Both the position numbers and the translations under genes were made by a program. A DNA stretch of 5,327 bases from JAAFGT01 sp041485165 (GTDB lineage: Bacteria; Acidobacteriota; Terriglobia; Acidiferrales; UBA7541): contig JBGPJC010000181.1 of NCBI GenBank assembly GCA_041485165.1, forward strand, positions 1 to 5,327. The letters are read 5' to 3'. The notes beneath the pieces are model-generated. The model was not told the origin of the DNA and ran no database searches. It worked only from the letters and a program-made list of their open reading frames with translations. Numbering within the stretch: the stretch's first letter is position 1; every line of letters starts with the position of its first letter. Below are positions 1 through 5,327 of the stretch, one piece after another.

Positions 1-735
1 CCGGTGATAGTGATCAATCAGACCACGGCGCGGAAGATCTGGCCGAACGAGGACCCTCTCGGCAAGCGGGTCAAGAGCGGCGGCTTGGATGGTCCGTGGC
101 GGACGGTGGTCGGAGTAGTTGGCGATGTCCGCCACTACCGGCTGGACGAGCCGCCGACGATGCAATCCTATTTCCCAAACATGCAGTGGCCGGACGATAT
201 GGTCGTCCTGGCCATCCGCTCTTCGTCAAGCCCAGAAAAGCTGGTTGCCGCCGTGCGCCAGCAGATCTCGGCGGTAGACAAAGGCCAGCCGGTGTACGAG
301 GTCGCGGCCATGGGCGAACTGCTCTCCACCACGCTCGCGCCGCGCCGGCTGACCATGATGCTCATCTGCATCTTTGCCGGTTTGGCTGCGGTGATTGCCG
401 CGGTGGGGATTTATGGAGTGATCTCCTATGCCGTCACGCAGCGCACGCAGGAAATCGGCATACGCATGGCGCTGGGAGCGCAGCCGGGCGCGATTGTCCG
501 CATGGTTGTAAGGGAAGGACTGCGCATCACCTTGGCCGGCCTCGCGCTGGGCCTTGCCGGGGCCATGGCGCTGGGGCGGCTGATCGAGAGCATGCTCTTC
601 AATGTGAAGCCTCTCGACTCAGTGACCTTCATCGCTGTCACCGTAGTGCTGGGCGCCGTCGCGCTGCTTGCCACTTATATCCCCGCGCGACGCACCGCCG
701 GCGTTGATCCCATCACCGCGCTGCGCTACGAATAA
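1..735 (+). CDS. ABC transporter permease, MacB/FtsX family (ADOP-like), C-terminal part
   Basis: This is the 3' end of a gene whose start lies before the window; the frame is open from base 1 and stops with TAA at 733-735, leaving 244 visible residues. Residues 1-110 are the end of an extracytoplasmic MacB-type domain, including the motif WPNEDPLGKRV and the segment VVGVVGDVRHYRLDEP. Three hydrophobic segments follow (about 117-143, 173-196 and 207-227). Between the first two lies the FtsX hallmark QRTQEIGIRMALGA, and the protein ends in ARRTAGVDPITALRYE, the usual C-terminus of these permeases. Family knowledge: FtsX/MacB permeases work with a separate ATPase in the inner membrane, moving substrates or transmitting force across the envelope. 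Acidobacteria carry many unlinked copies (ADOP permeases, about 800 residues with a duplicated FtsX unit), and the motifs resemble those. The substrate cannot be told, and no ATPase gene is visible. A GTG at 4-6 lies inside the domain and is not the true start. Confidence 0.93.
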   Translation, partial: PVIVINQTTARKIWPNEDPLGKRVKSGGLDGPWRTVVGVVGDVRHYRLDEPPTMQSYFPNMQWPDDMVVLAIRSSSSPEKLVAAVRQQISAVDKGQPVYEVAAMGELLSTTLAPRRLTMMLICIFAGLAAVIAAVGIYGVISYAVTQRTQEIGIRMALGAQPGAIVRMVVREGLRITLAGLALGLAGAMALGRLIESMLFNVKPLDSVTFIAVTVVLGAVALLATYIPARRTAGVDPITALRYE

Positions 736-742
736 CGTGTAG

Positions 743-786
743 CTCAGGTCCAGTCCCGCCCGGGTTGTGGGCGGGACTGACCTGAG
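743..786 (+). terminator. Strong hairpin terminator after the permease gene
   Basis: The left arm (743-761) and right arm (769-786) pair over 18 base pairs with a single bulged C (at 750/751) and a 7-base loop (762-768). The stem contains a GC-rich block (AGTCCCGCCC). It begins 7 bases after the permease stop codon. A pyrimidine-rich stretch with a TTTTCTCTTT run follows about 13-25 bases later, so the U-tract is not immediately adjacent. On the minus strand it could also stop transcripts coming from the convergent amidohydrolase gene, although no T-run follows it in that direction. Confidence 0.75.
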
Positions 787-841
787 GCCTTCTCCAAATC
801 TTTTCTCTTTCCTGCATCCCGGAAAGAAAGCCAAACGTCGC

Positions 842-864
842 TCCCGGCGATATACCAGCCGGGA
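842..864 (-). terminator. Possible hairpin terminator after the amidohydrolase gene
   Basis: A 7-base-pair stem (842-848 with 858-864, core CCCGGC/GCCGGG) with a 9-base loop lies about 20 bases past the amidohydrolase stop codon. Read on the minus strand, it is followed by a T-rich stretch (GTTTGGCTTTCTTTCC) without a continuous T-run. The position suits a terminator, but the stem is short and the tract weak. The larger hairpin at 743-786 may be the effective stop for both converging genes. Confidence 0.35.
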
Positions 865-883
865 CGTGACATACAACCCGCCG

Positions 884-2215
884 CTACCGCGCCGTATATT
901 CGTTCCGATACACCGCGCCGCCTTTCATTACGAACTTGACGCGCTCGAGCGTGGTGACATCCTGAGTGGGATCGCCATCCACGGCGATCAAGTCCGCCCA
1001 TCTGCCCGCCGCAATGCTACCCACCTGGTCGGACCATCCCAGCAGCTCCGCGGCGTTGATCGTAGCCGCCTGGATGGCGACCAGCGGAGTCATCCCGTAC
1101 TTCACCATGTAGGCGAACTGTTTGGCATTTTCGCCATGCGGGTAGACTCCGGCGTCGGTGCCAAAGGCCATGCGCGCACCGGCGCGATACGCGCGGGTGA
1201 AATTGTCGCGCTGCAGTTGGCCCAGCTTGCGCTCCTTCTCAATGGATTCGGGCAGCATCCCGGACTCGATGCCATGGCTGAGGATGAAGTCGTCGTTGTA
1301 GATGTCCATCACCAGGAAAGTGCCGCGTTGCTTGGCCAGCTCGATGCCTGCGTCGTCAATCAAGCTGGCATGTTCGATGGAATCCACACCGGCGCGGATG
1401 GCCTCGCGGATGCCATCGGTGCCATGCGCGTGCGCCGCTACTTTGCGCCCCAGGCGGTGGGCTTCCTGCACGATGGCCGACATTTCCTCGTAGGTGAATT
1501 GCTGCGTGCCGGGCAGGTCGCCTTTCGAGAGCACGCCGCCTGTGGCGCAGATTTTGATTACCGTGGCGCCGTACTTGATCACTTCGCGCACTTTGTGTTG
1601 CACGCCGTCAATGCCGTCGGCCACGCCATCGCTCGAGCGGTGGTATTCGAAGGGCAGAAGGTTATTGTCACAATGCCCGCCGGTGATGCCCAGGGCGGGC
1701 CCGGAGGCCAGCATGCGCGGCCCGGGCAGGTCGCCGTCGTTTATGGCATCGCGCAGGGCGATGTCGGAATAGCCCGGCGCGCCCACGTTGCGCACCGTAG
1801 TGAACCCGGCCTCCAGTGTCACGCGGGCGTTCCTCGCGCCATAAAGCGCGTGCCGCGGTACCGAGATGCCCAACGAGAGATAACCTCCGTGGCGGGTATC
1901 CGAAGTCAGGTGGGTGTGCGCATCAATCAGGCCGGGCAGCAGCGTGGCCTTGGGGAGATCGATGATGATGTCCCCGGCGTCGGGCTTGGCATCGCCCAGG
2001 GGAACGATGCGCGCGATCTTGTCGCCCTCGATCACCACCGCCTGGCCGGTGAGCATGGCGCCAGACCGAACGTCGAGAATCTTCCCGGGGCGCACAATCG
2101 TGCGCTTCGCCTGGGCAGCGCTTTCCGGAACCGTAGCCAGCAAGGCCGCGAGCGCGGCCACGCAAAGGAGAATCACGCATCGGGTTCCACCTGTTGGGCA
2201 CACGCGTAATCTCAT
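884..2215 (-). CDS. Exported metal-dependent amidohydrolase (imidazolonepropionase-like / Xaa-Pro dipeptidase-like)
   Basis: The product has 443 residues. The start at 2215 is chosen because the Shine-Dalgarno AGGAGGTG lies 5 bases upstream; an in-frame ATG at 2257 has no such support. Residues 1-36 look like a Sec signal peptide: basic start, hydrophobic core at about 14-29, and a likely cut after SAAQA. Residues 38-90 form the N-terminal beta-sandwich, and the TIM-barrel follows. Visible metal and catalytic residues are H100 and H102 (GLIDAHTHL), K221 (VIKICATGG, the likely carboxylated lysine), H262/H264 (AAHAHGTDGI), H282 (SIEHASLID) and D354 (FGTDAG); ITGGHCD at 177-183 is another family motif. 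The C-terminal beta strands return at about 397-436 (GSIAAGRWADLIAVDGDP). Known relatives hydrolyse dipeptides, often Xaa-Pro or Arg/Lys-Xaa, or act on N-acyl amino acids; the substrate cannot be read from sequence. True imidazolonepropionase (hutI) is unlikely because the protein is exported and no other hut gene is nearby. A role in periplasmic peptide scavenging is an inference. All catalytic residues appear intact. Confidence 0.93.
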   Translation of the reverse strand: MRLRVCPTGGTRCVILLCVAALAALLATVPESAAQAKRTIVRPGKILDVRSGAMLTGQAVVIEGDKIARIVPLGDAKPDAGDIIIDLPKATLLPGLIDAHTHLTSDTRHGGYLSLGISVPRHALYGARNARVTLEAGFTTVRNVGAPGYSDIALRDAINDGDLPGPRMLASGPALGITGGHCDNNLLPFEYHRSSDGVADGIDGVQHKVREVIKYGATVIKICATGGVLSKGDLPGTQQFTYEEMSAIVQEAHRLGRKVAAHAHGTDGIREAIRAGVDSIEHASLIDDAGIELAKQRGTFLVMDIYNDDFILSHGIESGMLPESIEKERKLGQLQRDNFTRAYRAGARMAFGTDAGVYPHGENAKQFAYMVKYGMTPLVAIQAATINAAELLGWSDQVGSIAAGRWADLIAVDGDPTQDVTTLERVKFVMKGGAVYRNEYTAR

Positions 2216-2483
2216 GGCAACACCTCCTCGAGGTTGGTGATCTGATACGACGCGCAATTCTAGCGCAGCTTACCCGCCGCAAAACTCTGGAATTCGGCGA
2301 CCGCCTTTGCCGATTCGCCCGGCGCAACCGGCAACTTACTCTTTCTTCGCTGCCGGTTTTCCGTTCGCTCCACCTGGATGTCCGGCCTCTTTACCCCGGT
2401 CTGCACAACCGCCTGGTACGCATGTGGATCTACTCATGGCATGCTTTGTGGCGAATAAAGTGAGAGTCTCATGACCCCGCACC
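2216..2483. other. Intergenic region upstream of the amidohydrolase gene, with an inverted repeat
   Basis: I see no credible gene in these 268 bases. A plus-strand reading frame of 89 codons (2194-2463) crosses it but has no ribosome binding site, overlaps the amidohydrolase start in antisense, and gives no recognisable protein. An 8-base-pair inverted repeat (2326-2333 AACCGGCA with 2351-2358 TGCCGGTT, 17-base loop) could be a weak hairpin at the end of the SET transcript or an operator. On the minus strand, TAGAAT at 2262-2257 resembles a -10 box about 40 bases before the amidohydrolase start, but no good -35 lies at the right distance. The gap is long enough for the amidohydrolase to have its own promoter rather than share the SET gene's transcript. 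Confidence 0.4.
2221..2228 (-). promoter_or_regulatory. Ribosome binding site of the amidohydrolase gene
   Basis: On the minus strand the sequence AGGAGGTG lies 5 bases before the ATG at 2215-2213. It is nearly a full complement to the 16S rRNA 3' end. It fixes the start at 2215 rather than the in-frame ATG 42 bases further upstream. Confidence 0.85.
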
Positions 2484-2954
2484 TCAGCGTTGGTTGATGG
2501 TCCCCCGGCAGCGCGGCGCGCCGCAGCGGCACGCTACTCTCGCCGCGGTGCGCGGGAACCGGTAGTCAACGGTCAGCTCTTCGCCGGCCCGGATCTTCCG
2601 GCAACTAAAATAAAGAATGTGTCCCTTGTACCTGCGCGTGCGCAGGTTGGGTTCGCAACTGTGATTGATGATCTCCGCGCCGCTGCCTCCCACCGCTCCA
2701 TCCACGGCCCAGTATCGGTCGAGGGTGAACAGGTAGAGCAGTGGGGGGCGTCTGAGTGCCCATGCGCGCAACACCCGGCGTTCTCTCTCTGCGCGGCCGA
2801 CCTTTTCTCCGGTGTATTCAATCACTTTGCGGCCTGGTGGAATTGTTTCGCAGGCATAAACTCCGCTGCCGTGAATGCCCGAACGGGCCACCCGCAGTCG
2901 GAAGCAGGCGTGGCGCGGATCGATGCTTTCTTTGGCCTTCTTGCCCGGACTCAT
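2484..2954 (-). CDS. SET-domain protein, putative protein-lysine N-methyltransferase, with post-SET zinc motif
   Basis: From the ATG at 2954 the product has 156 residues and is almost entirely SET domain. Motifs in order: SGIHGSGVYA (25-34, S-adenosylmethionine-binding loop), EYTGE (46-50), YLFTLDRYWAVDG (74-86), INHSCEPN (96-103, the pseudoknot motif), and AGEELTVDY (123-131, with the likely catalytic Tyr131). The post-SET motif CRCGAPRC (142-149) is an exact CxCx4C which, with Cys100, provides four cysteines for one zinc ion. Family knowledge: such enzymes transfer methyl groups from S-adenosylmethionine to lysine side chains. They are best known in eukaryotes, but compact forms occur in several bacterial phyla. 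There is no signal peptide, so it should be cytoplasmic; the substrate is unknown. The frame remains open upstream to an ATG at 3164 (226 residues), but the extra 70 residues show no SET-family feature. The ATG at 2954 has no clear Shine-Dalgarno, so the start is uncertain. The gene runs in the same direction as the amidohydrolase, 268 bases apart. Confidence 0.88.
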   Translation of the reverse strand: MSPGKKAKESIDPRHACFRLRVARSGIHGSGVYACETIPPGRKVIEYTGEKVGRAERERRVLRAWALRRPPLLYLFTLDRYWAVDGAVGGSGAEIINHSCEPNLRTRRYKGHILYFSCRKIRAGEELTVDYRFPRTAARVACRCGAPRCRGTINQR

Positions 2955-3170
2955 GGACGCGGAAGATTCTACGCTTTTCCCATCCCAATCGTGTAGTCCC
3001 TCAAGCGAGCCGGGGGAAAGCAACAGCTTCTCTCCGCCGGCTTTACGTTCCGCCGGCAAAGCCTCATGCAACTTCACCGTGGCGTTTCGGGTTCTAATAC
3101 CAGGGGGTGCTCCTGTGACTGTGGGCATCCTCGAAAAGCGCGGCCCAGCGGAGACCGGAAGCAAATTTTC

Positions 3171-3199
3171 TTGAAATGCGAGATACTATGTTGTACAGA
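3171..3199 (+). promoter_or_regulatory. Candidate sigma-70-type promoter for the FecR/DUF6600 gene
   Basis: TTGAAA (3171-3176, five of six matches to TTGACA) is followed after 17 bases by TACAGA (3194-3199), a poor -10 match (three of six). Transcription would begin near 3206, giving a leader of about 17 bases with the Shine-Dalgarno at its very start. Spacing and the local A/T-rich composition are in favour; the weak -10 is against. Confidence 0.3.
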
Positions 3200-3206
3200 A
3201 CTTTGG

Positions 3207-3212
3207 AAGGAG
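3207..3212 (+). promoter_or_regulatory. Ribosome binding site of the FecR/DUF6600 gene
   Basis: AAGGAG lies 10 bases before the ATG at 3223. It supports this start, which also gives a typical signal peptide immediately downstream. Confidence 0.7.
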
Positions 3213-3222
3213 CCGATAGCCG

Positions 3223-5327
3223 ATGAGCAAAAAAATGTTCCTGGTATTCGTGATTTGCCTGGTGTTGCTGGCGGCTGCCGCGTTGCCGCCCGCGGCGGCT
3301 TCCCAGGCGGACCCGCCGAGCCGCGTGGCGCGGCTGAGTTATCTCAATGGCGCGGTATCTTTCCAGCCCGCGGGGGTGGATGACTGGGTGGCGGCGAACG
3401 CCAACCGTCCGCTGACCATCGGCGATCGGCTGTGGACCGACCGCGGAGCGCGCGCCGAGTTGCACCTGGGGAACGCCGCGATTCGCCTGAGCAGCCTGAC
3501 CGGTTTCTCTTTCCTCAACCTGGATGACAACTCCGTGCAGATGCAGTTGAACCAGGGAACGATTGAAATCCGCCTGCGCGAGCTGAATGAGAACGAAGCC
3601 TTCGAGGTGGACACGCCAAACCTGGCCTTCTCGCTGTTGCGTCCCGGAGTGTACCGCGTGGAAGTGAACCCGGACGGCGACACCACCACCGTCATCGTGC
3701 GCAGCGGCGAAGGCGAAGCCACCGGCGGCGGCCAGGCCTACACCATCCATCCGCGCGAGCGGGCCACCTTCAGCGGGATCGATTCGCTCAGCTTTAATGT
3801 TTCCAACGCCCCGTCCCCGGACAATTTTGACAACTGGAACCGTTCGCGCGACGAACGCGAAGACCGCCCGCATCCCCAACGCTACGTTTCCCGCCAGATG
3901 GTGGGCTACGAGGACCTCGACGATTACGGCACCTGGCGCGAGGTGCGTGGATACGGCCCGGTGTGGACGCCGACGAGGGTCGCGCCCGGCTGGGCGCCCT
4001 ACCGCTACGGCCACTGGGCGTGGATTGAGCCTTGGGGATGGACCTGGGTAGACGACGCTCCCTGGGGATTTGCGCCATTCCATTACGGCCGCTGGGCGAA
4101 TGTCGATAATGGATGGGTGTGGGTGCCGGGACCAGTGGTTGCACGTCCCGTCTACGCGCCGGCGCTGGTGGTTTTCGTTGGCGGCAGCCACTTCAACTTG
4201 GCGATTTCGGTTGGCGGCGGCGGAGGAGGCGTGGGCTGGTTTCCCCTGGCACCCGGCGAACGTTACGTCCCCGCCTACCGCACCTCTCCGGCCTACATCG
4301 GCCGGGTGAACAACACCACCAACATCACCAACGTCACCAACGTGACCAACATCACCTATGTCAACCGCAACGTTCCCGGCGGGATGACAGCGGTCTCCAA
4401 CCAGACCATGACCAATTCGAGGCCGGTGGCTACCAACGCGGTGAAGGTCTCGCCGTCGGCCATGAACTCCGCCCAGGTAGTCCAAGCGGCGCCCGTGGCT
4501 CCGGGACAGAACAGTGTCCTCGGACCGAATGCCACCGTTGTGCGGCCGCCGCAAACCGTGGTGAACCGCACGGTCGTCGTTAAGTCGCCTCCTCCGCCTC
4601 CGCCGGTGCCGTTTAAGGCCAGGCAGCAGGCGCTTTCAGAGAATCCCGGGCGCCCGCTGGACCGCAGCGAAGTTGAAAACCTGCGGCGCAAGCAGGCCCC
4701 GCAGCAGACCTATGTCCGCCCAGCAAACCCGACTCCCACGGGAACTCCGCCTACGACGGGTACAACCCCCGCCAAGACGCAGACTGGACCTACTCCTCCG
4801 GTTCCCGGCAAGACGCAGACTCCGCCTACGACGGGCACAACTCCTGCCCAGACGCAGACTGCTCCGCCTCCTCCGCAGCCGACGAAGACTCAAACGCCGC
4901 CGGGACAGCAGCCGCAGACCAATCAGCAGCAGCAGAAACAACAGGACCTCAAGAAGCAGCAGGAAGTCGACCAGCAGCGCCAGGATGAGCTTCGCAAGCA
5001 GGGAGATAAACAGCGCCAGCAGCAGGAGGAACTCAAGAAACAGCAGGACCTCAAGAAGCAGCAGGACCTCGAACAGCAGCGCCAGGATGAGCTTCGCAAG
5101 CAGGGTGGTAAGCAGCGCCAGCAGCAGGAGGAACTCAAGAAACAGCAGGACCTCAAGAAGCAGCAGGAACTCGACCAGCAGCGCCAAGATGAACTCCGCA
5201 AGCAGGGCGACAAACAGCGCCAGCAGCAGGACGATCTCAAGAAACAGCAGGAGCTCAAAAAGCAGCAAGACGCCGACCAGCAACGCCAGGTTGAGCTTCG
5301 CAAGCAGGGTGACAAACAGCGCCAGCA
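3223..5327 (+). CDS. Secreted FecR-like / DUF6600-type protein with Gln/Lys-rich repeat C-terminus (3' end beyond window)
   Basis: The frame is open from the ATG at 3223 to the window end: 701 complete codons, stop not seen. Residues 1-27 form a Sec signal peptide (MSKK, hydrophobic core 6-20, likely cut after PPAAA or AAAS), so the product is exported. Residues about 36-186 look like a FecR domain: it opens with VARLSYLNGAV, followed by IGDRLWTDRGARAEL, GTIEIRL and PGVYRVEV. Residues about 235-345 carry the W/Y/G motifs of DUF6600-type proteins: YGTWREV, GYGPVWTP, YRYGHWAW, WGWTWVDDAPWGFAPFHYGRW, GWVWVPG and GWFPLAPGE. Then come an Asn/Thr repeat (363-383), six prolines (456-461), a Pro/Thr linker (about 496-566) and a Gln/Lys/Glu-rich tandem repeat from 572 on, probably helical or coiled-coil. 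No sigma factor or TonB receptor is next to it, so classical FecR signalling is unlikely. Proteins of this layout are frequent in acidobacteria and their function is unknown; an envelope or surface structural role is only an inference. No lipobox or membrane anchor is visible so far. Confidence 0.9.
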   Translation, partial: MSKKMFLVFVICLVLLAAAALPPAAASQADPPSRVARLSYLNGAVSFQPAGVDDWVAANANRPLTIGDRLWTDRGARAELHLGNAAIRLSSLTGFSFLNLDDNSVQMQLNQGTIEIRLRELNENEAFEVDTPNLAFSLLRPGVYRVEVNPDGDTTTVIVRSGEGEATGGGQAYTIHPRERATFSGIDSLSFNVSNAPSPDNFDNWNRSRDEREDRPHPQRYVSRQMVGYEDLDDYGTWREVRGYGPVWTPTRVAPGWAPYRYGHWAWIEPWGWTWVDDAPWGFAPFHYGRWANVDNGWVWVPGPVVARPVYAPALVVFVGGSHFNLAISVGGGGGGVGWFPLAPGERYVPAYRTSPAYIGRVNNTTNITNVTNVTNITYVNRNVPGGMTAVSNQTMTNSRPVATNAVKVSPSAMNSAQVVQAAPVAPGQNSVLGPNATVVRPPQTVVNRTVVVKSPPPPPPVPFKARQQALSENPGRPLDRSEVENLRRKQAPQQTYVRPANPTPTGTPPTTGTTPAKTQTGPTPPVPGKTQTPPTTGTTPAQTQTAPPPPQPTKTQTPPGQQPQTNQQQQKQQDLKKQQEVDQQRQDELRKQGDKQRQQQEELKKQQDLKKQQDLEQQRQDELRKQGGKQRQQQEELKKQQDLKKQQELDQQRQDELRKQGDKQRQQQDDLKKQQELKKQQDADQQRQVELRKQGDKQRQ
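4321..4356 (+). repeat. Tandem 9-base repeat encoding Asn-Ile/Val-Thr
   Basis: Four consecutive 9-base units of the form AAC-RTS-ACC encode N-I-T, N-V-T, N-V-T and N-I-T (residues 367-378 of the FecR/DUF6600 protein). They are preceded by NNTT and followed by YVNRN. Similar Asn/Val/Thr strings follow the W/Y/G-rich domain in related proteins, so this is probably a conserved low-complexity strand rather than a recent expansion. Confidence 0.75.
4744..4860 (+). repeat. Imperfect direct repeat in the Pro/Thr-rich linker
   Basis: A 42-base unit occurs at 4744-4785 and again at 4819-4860, 75 bases (25 codons) apart. The two copies encode TPPTTGTTPAKTQT and TPPTTGTTPAQTQT. The short piece AAGACGCAGACT also occurs between them. 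The repeat lies in the linker between the globular part and the Gln/Lys-rich tail and points to local duplication within the gene. Confidence 0.8.
4936..5327 (+). repeat. 102-base tandem repeat encoding a 34-residue Gln/Lys/Glu-rich unit
   Basis: Units start at 4975, 5077, 5179 and 5281, exactly 102 bases apart; a partial unit precedes them (from 4936) and the fourth is cut by the window end. Each unit reads roughly QRQDELRKQGDKQRQ, then QQEELKKQQDLKKQQDLEQ. Units 1 and 2 differ at only 5 of 102 bases by my count, while unit 3 differs from unit 1 at about 13, so the DNA itself is conserved and duplication is fairly recent. The single Gly of each unit interrupts an otherwise helix-favouring, highly charged sequence. 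The total number of units is unknown. Confidence 0.92.

Larger units (their letters stand above)
2955..3222. other. Divergent intergenic region between the SET gene and the FecR/DUF6600 gene
   Basis: These 268 bases separate two genes pointing away from each other, so they should hold promoters for both. The minus-strand frame of the SET gene stays open through 3164, leaving a longer N-terminus possible, but I see no domain in that part. An inverted repeat GCCGGC (3036-3041 and 3052-3057, 10-base loop) could form a small hairpin. The A/T-rich stretch at 3161-3200 is the most promoter-like part. An imperfect palindrome, GTTGTACAGAAC (3190-3201), overlaps the candidate -10 box and could be an operator. 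I found no convincing promoter for the SET gene. Confidence 0.45.

Noticed and set aside
767..2209. A 480-codon open frame on the plus strand opposite the amidohydrolase gene
   Set aside because: It lies antisense to a gene with full family motifs and an excellent ribosome binding site. Its translation has no recognisable domain, and long antisense frames are common in GC-rich genes with biased third positions.
2194..2463. An 89-codon plus-strand frame across the gap upstream of the amidohydrolase
   Set aside because: It has no Shine-Dalgarno, overlaps the amidohydrolase start and its ribosome binding site in antisense, and gives no recognisable motif.
3060..3112. A tRNA-like T-arm on the plus strand (GGGTTCTAATACC), whose reverse translation gives GIRTRN as often seen opposite tRNA genes
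   Set aside because: The T-loop does not match the consensus, the stem closes poorly, and no matching 5' acceptor, D-arm or anticodon arm lies within 70-90 bases upstream.
3223..3783. The FecR-like domain considered as part of a sigma/anti-sigma iron-uptake signalling system
   Set aside because: No ECF sigma factor or TonB receptor gene is adjacent. The protein has a Sec signal peptide rather than a cytoplasmic anti-sigma part with one membrane helix, and the downstream W/Y/G domain indicates a different protein type.
4309..4356. N-x-T strings resembling N-glycosylation sites
   Set aside because: General N-glycosylation is not expected in this kind of bacterium and no oligosaccharyltransferase gene is visible. 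The pattern is explained by the short Asn-Val-Thr repeat seen in this protein type.
3094..4554. A 486-codon open frame on the minus strand opposite the FecR/DUF6600 gene
   Set aside because: Its translation is His/Arg/Gly/Val-rich without a known domain, and the plus strand codes for a signal peptide and W/Y/G motifs typical of a real protein. It is an antisense shadow.
4636..5315. Leu-rich (215 codons) and Cys/Ser-rich (130 codons) minus-strand frames that resemble membrane or repeat proteins
   Set aside because: They are complements of the CAG/AAG/CTC-rich tandem repeat read in other frames; the apparent hydrophobicity comes from the repeat composition.
4936..5327. The regularly spaced repeats considered as a CRISPR array
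   Set aside because: The 102-base units are contiguous without unique spacers, stay in one reading frame, and encode a continuous Gln/Lys-rich protein tail.

Overview
The window looks like chromosomal DNA from an Acidobacteriota-type bacterium. This is inferred from gene content: a MacB/FtsX-type permease C-terminus of the kind expanded in acidobacteria (ADOP permeases), a secreted FecR/DUF6600-type protein with W/Y/G-rich motifs, an exported imidazolonepropionase-like amidohydrolase, and high GC with GC-rich third codon positions. No 16S or other phylogenetic marker is present, so the assignment is provisional. I see no tRNA, rRNA, CRISPR array, insertion sequence or phage gene.

Layout. (1) Positions 1-735, plus strand: the C-terminal third or less of an ABC-transporter permease whose start lies upstream. 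It ends at a strong hairpin (743-786). (2) Positions 884-2215, minus strand: a complete 443-residue metal-dependent amidohydrolase with a signal peptide and an excellent ribosome binding site. It converges on the permease gene, and a second weaker hairpin (842-864) lies just past its stop. (3) Positions 2484-2954, minus strand: a compact SET-domain protein (156 residues from the preferred start) with the full set of SET and post-SET zinc motifs. It points the same way as the amidohydrolase but is separated from it by about 270 bases. (4) Positions 3223 to the window end, plus strand: a large exported protein with a signal peptide, FecR-like domain, DUF6600-like W/Y/G-rich domain, Asn/Thr repeat, Pro/Thr linker and a Gln/Lys-rich 34-residue tandem repeat. 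It is cut by the window end and transcribed divergently from the SET gene across about 270 bases.

How the genes relate. Nothing shows that they form one pathway. Three of the four products are predicted to be in the envelope or exported (permease, amidohydrolase, FecR/DUF6600 protein); the SET protein has no signal and should be cytoplasmic. The permease/amidohydrolase boundary is a clean convergent junction. The SET gene and the repeat protein share a divergent intergenic region, which permits but does not prove co-regulation. The least ordinary items are the eukaryote-like SET/post-SET protein and the recently amplified 34-residue repeat next to it; neither is convincing evidence of an undescribed system.
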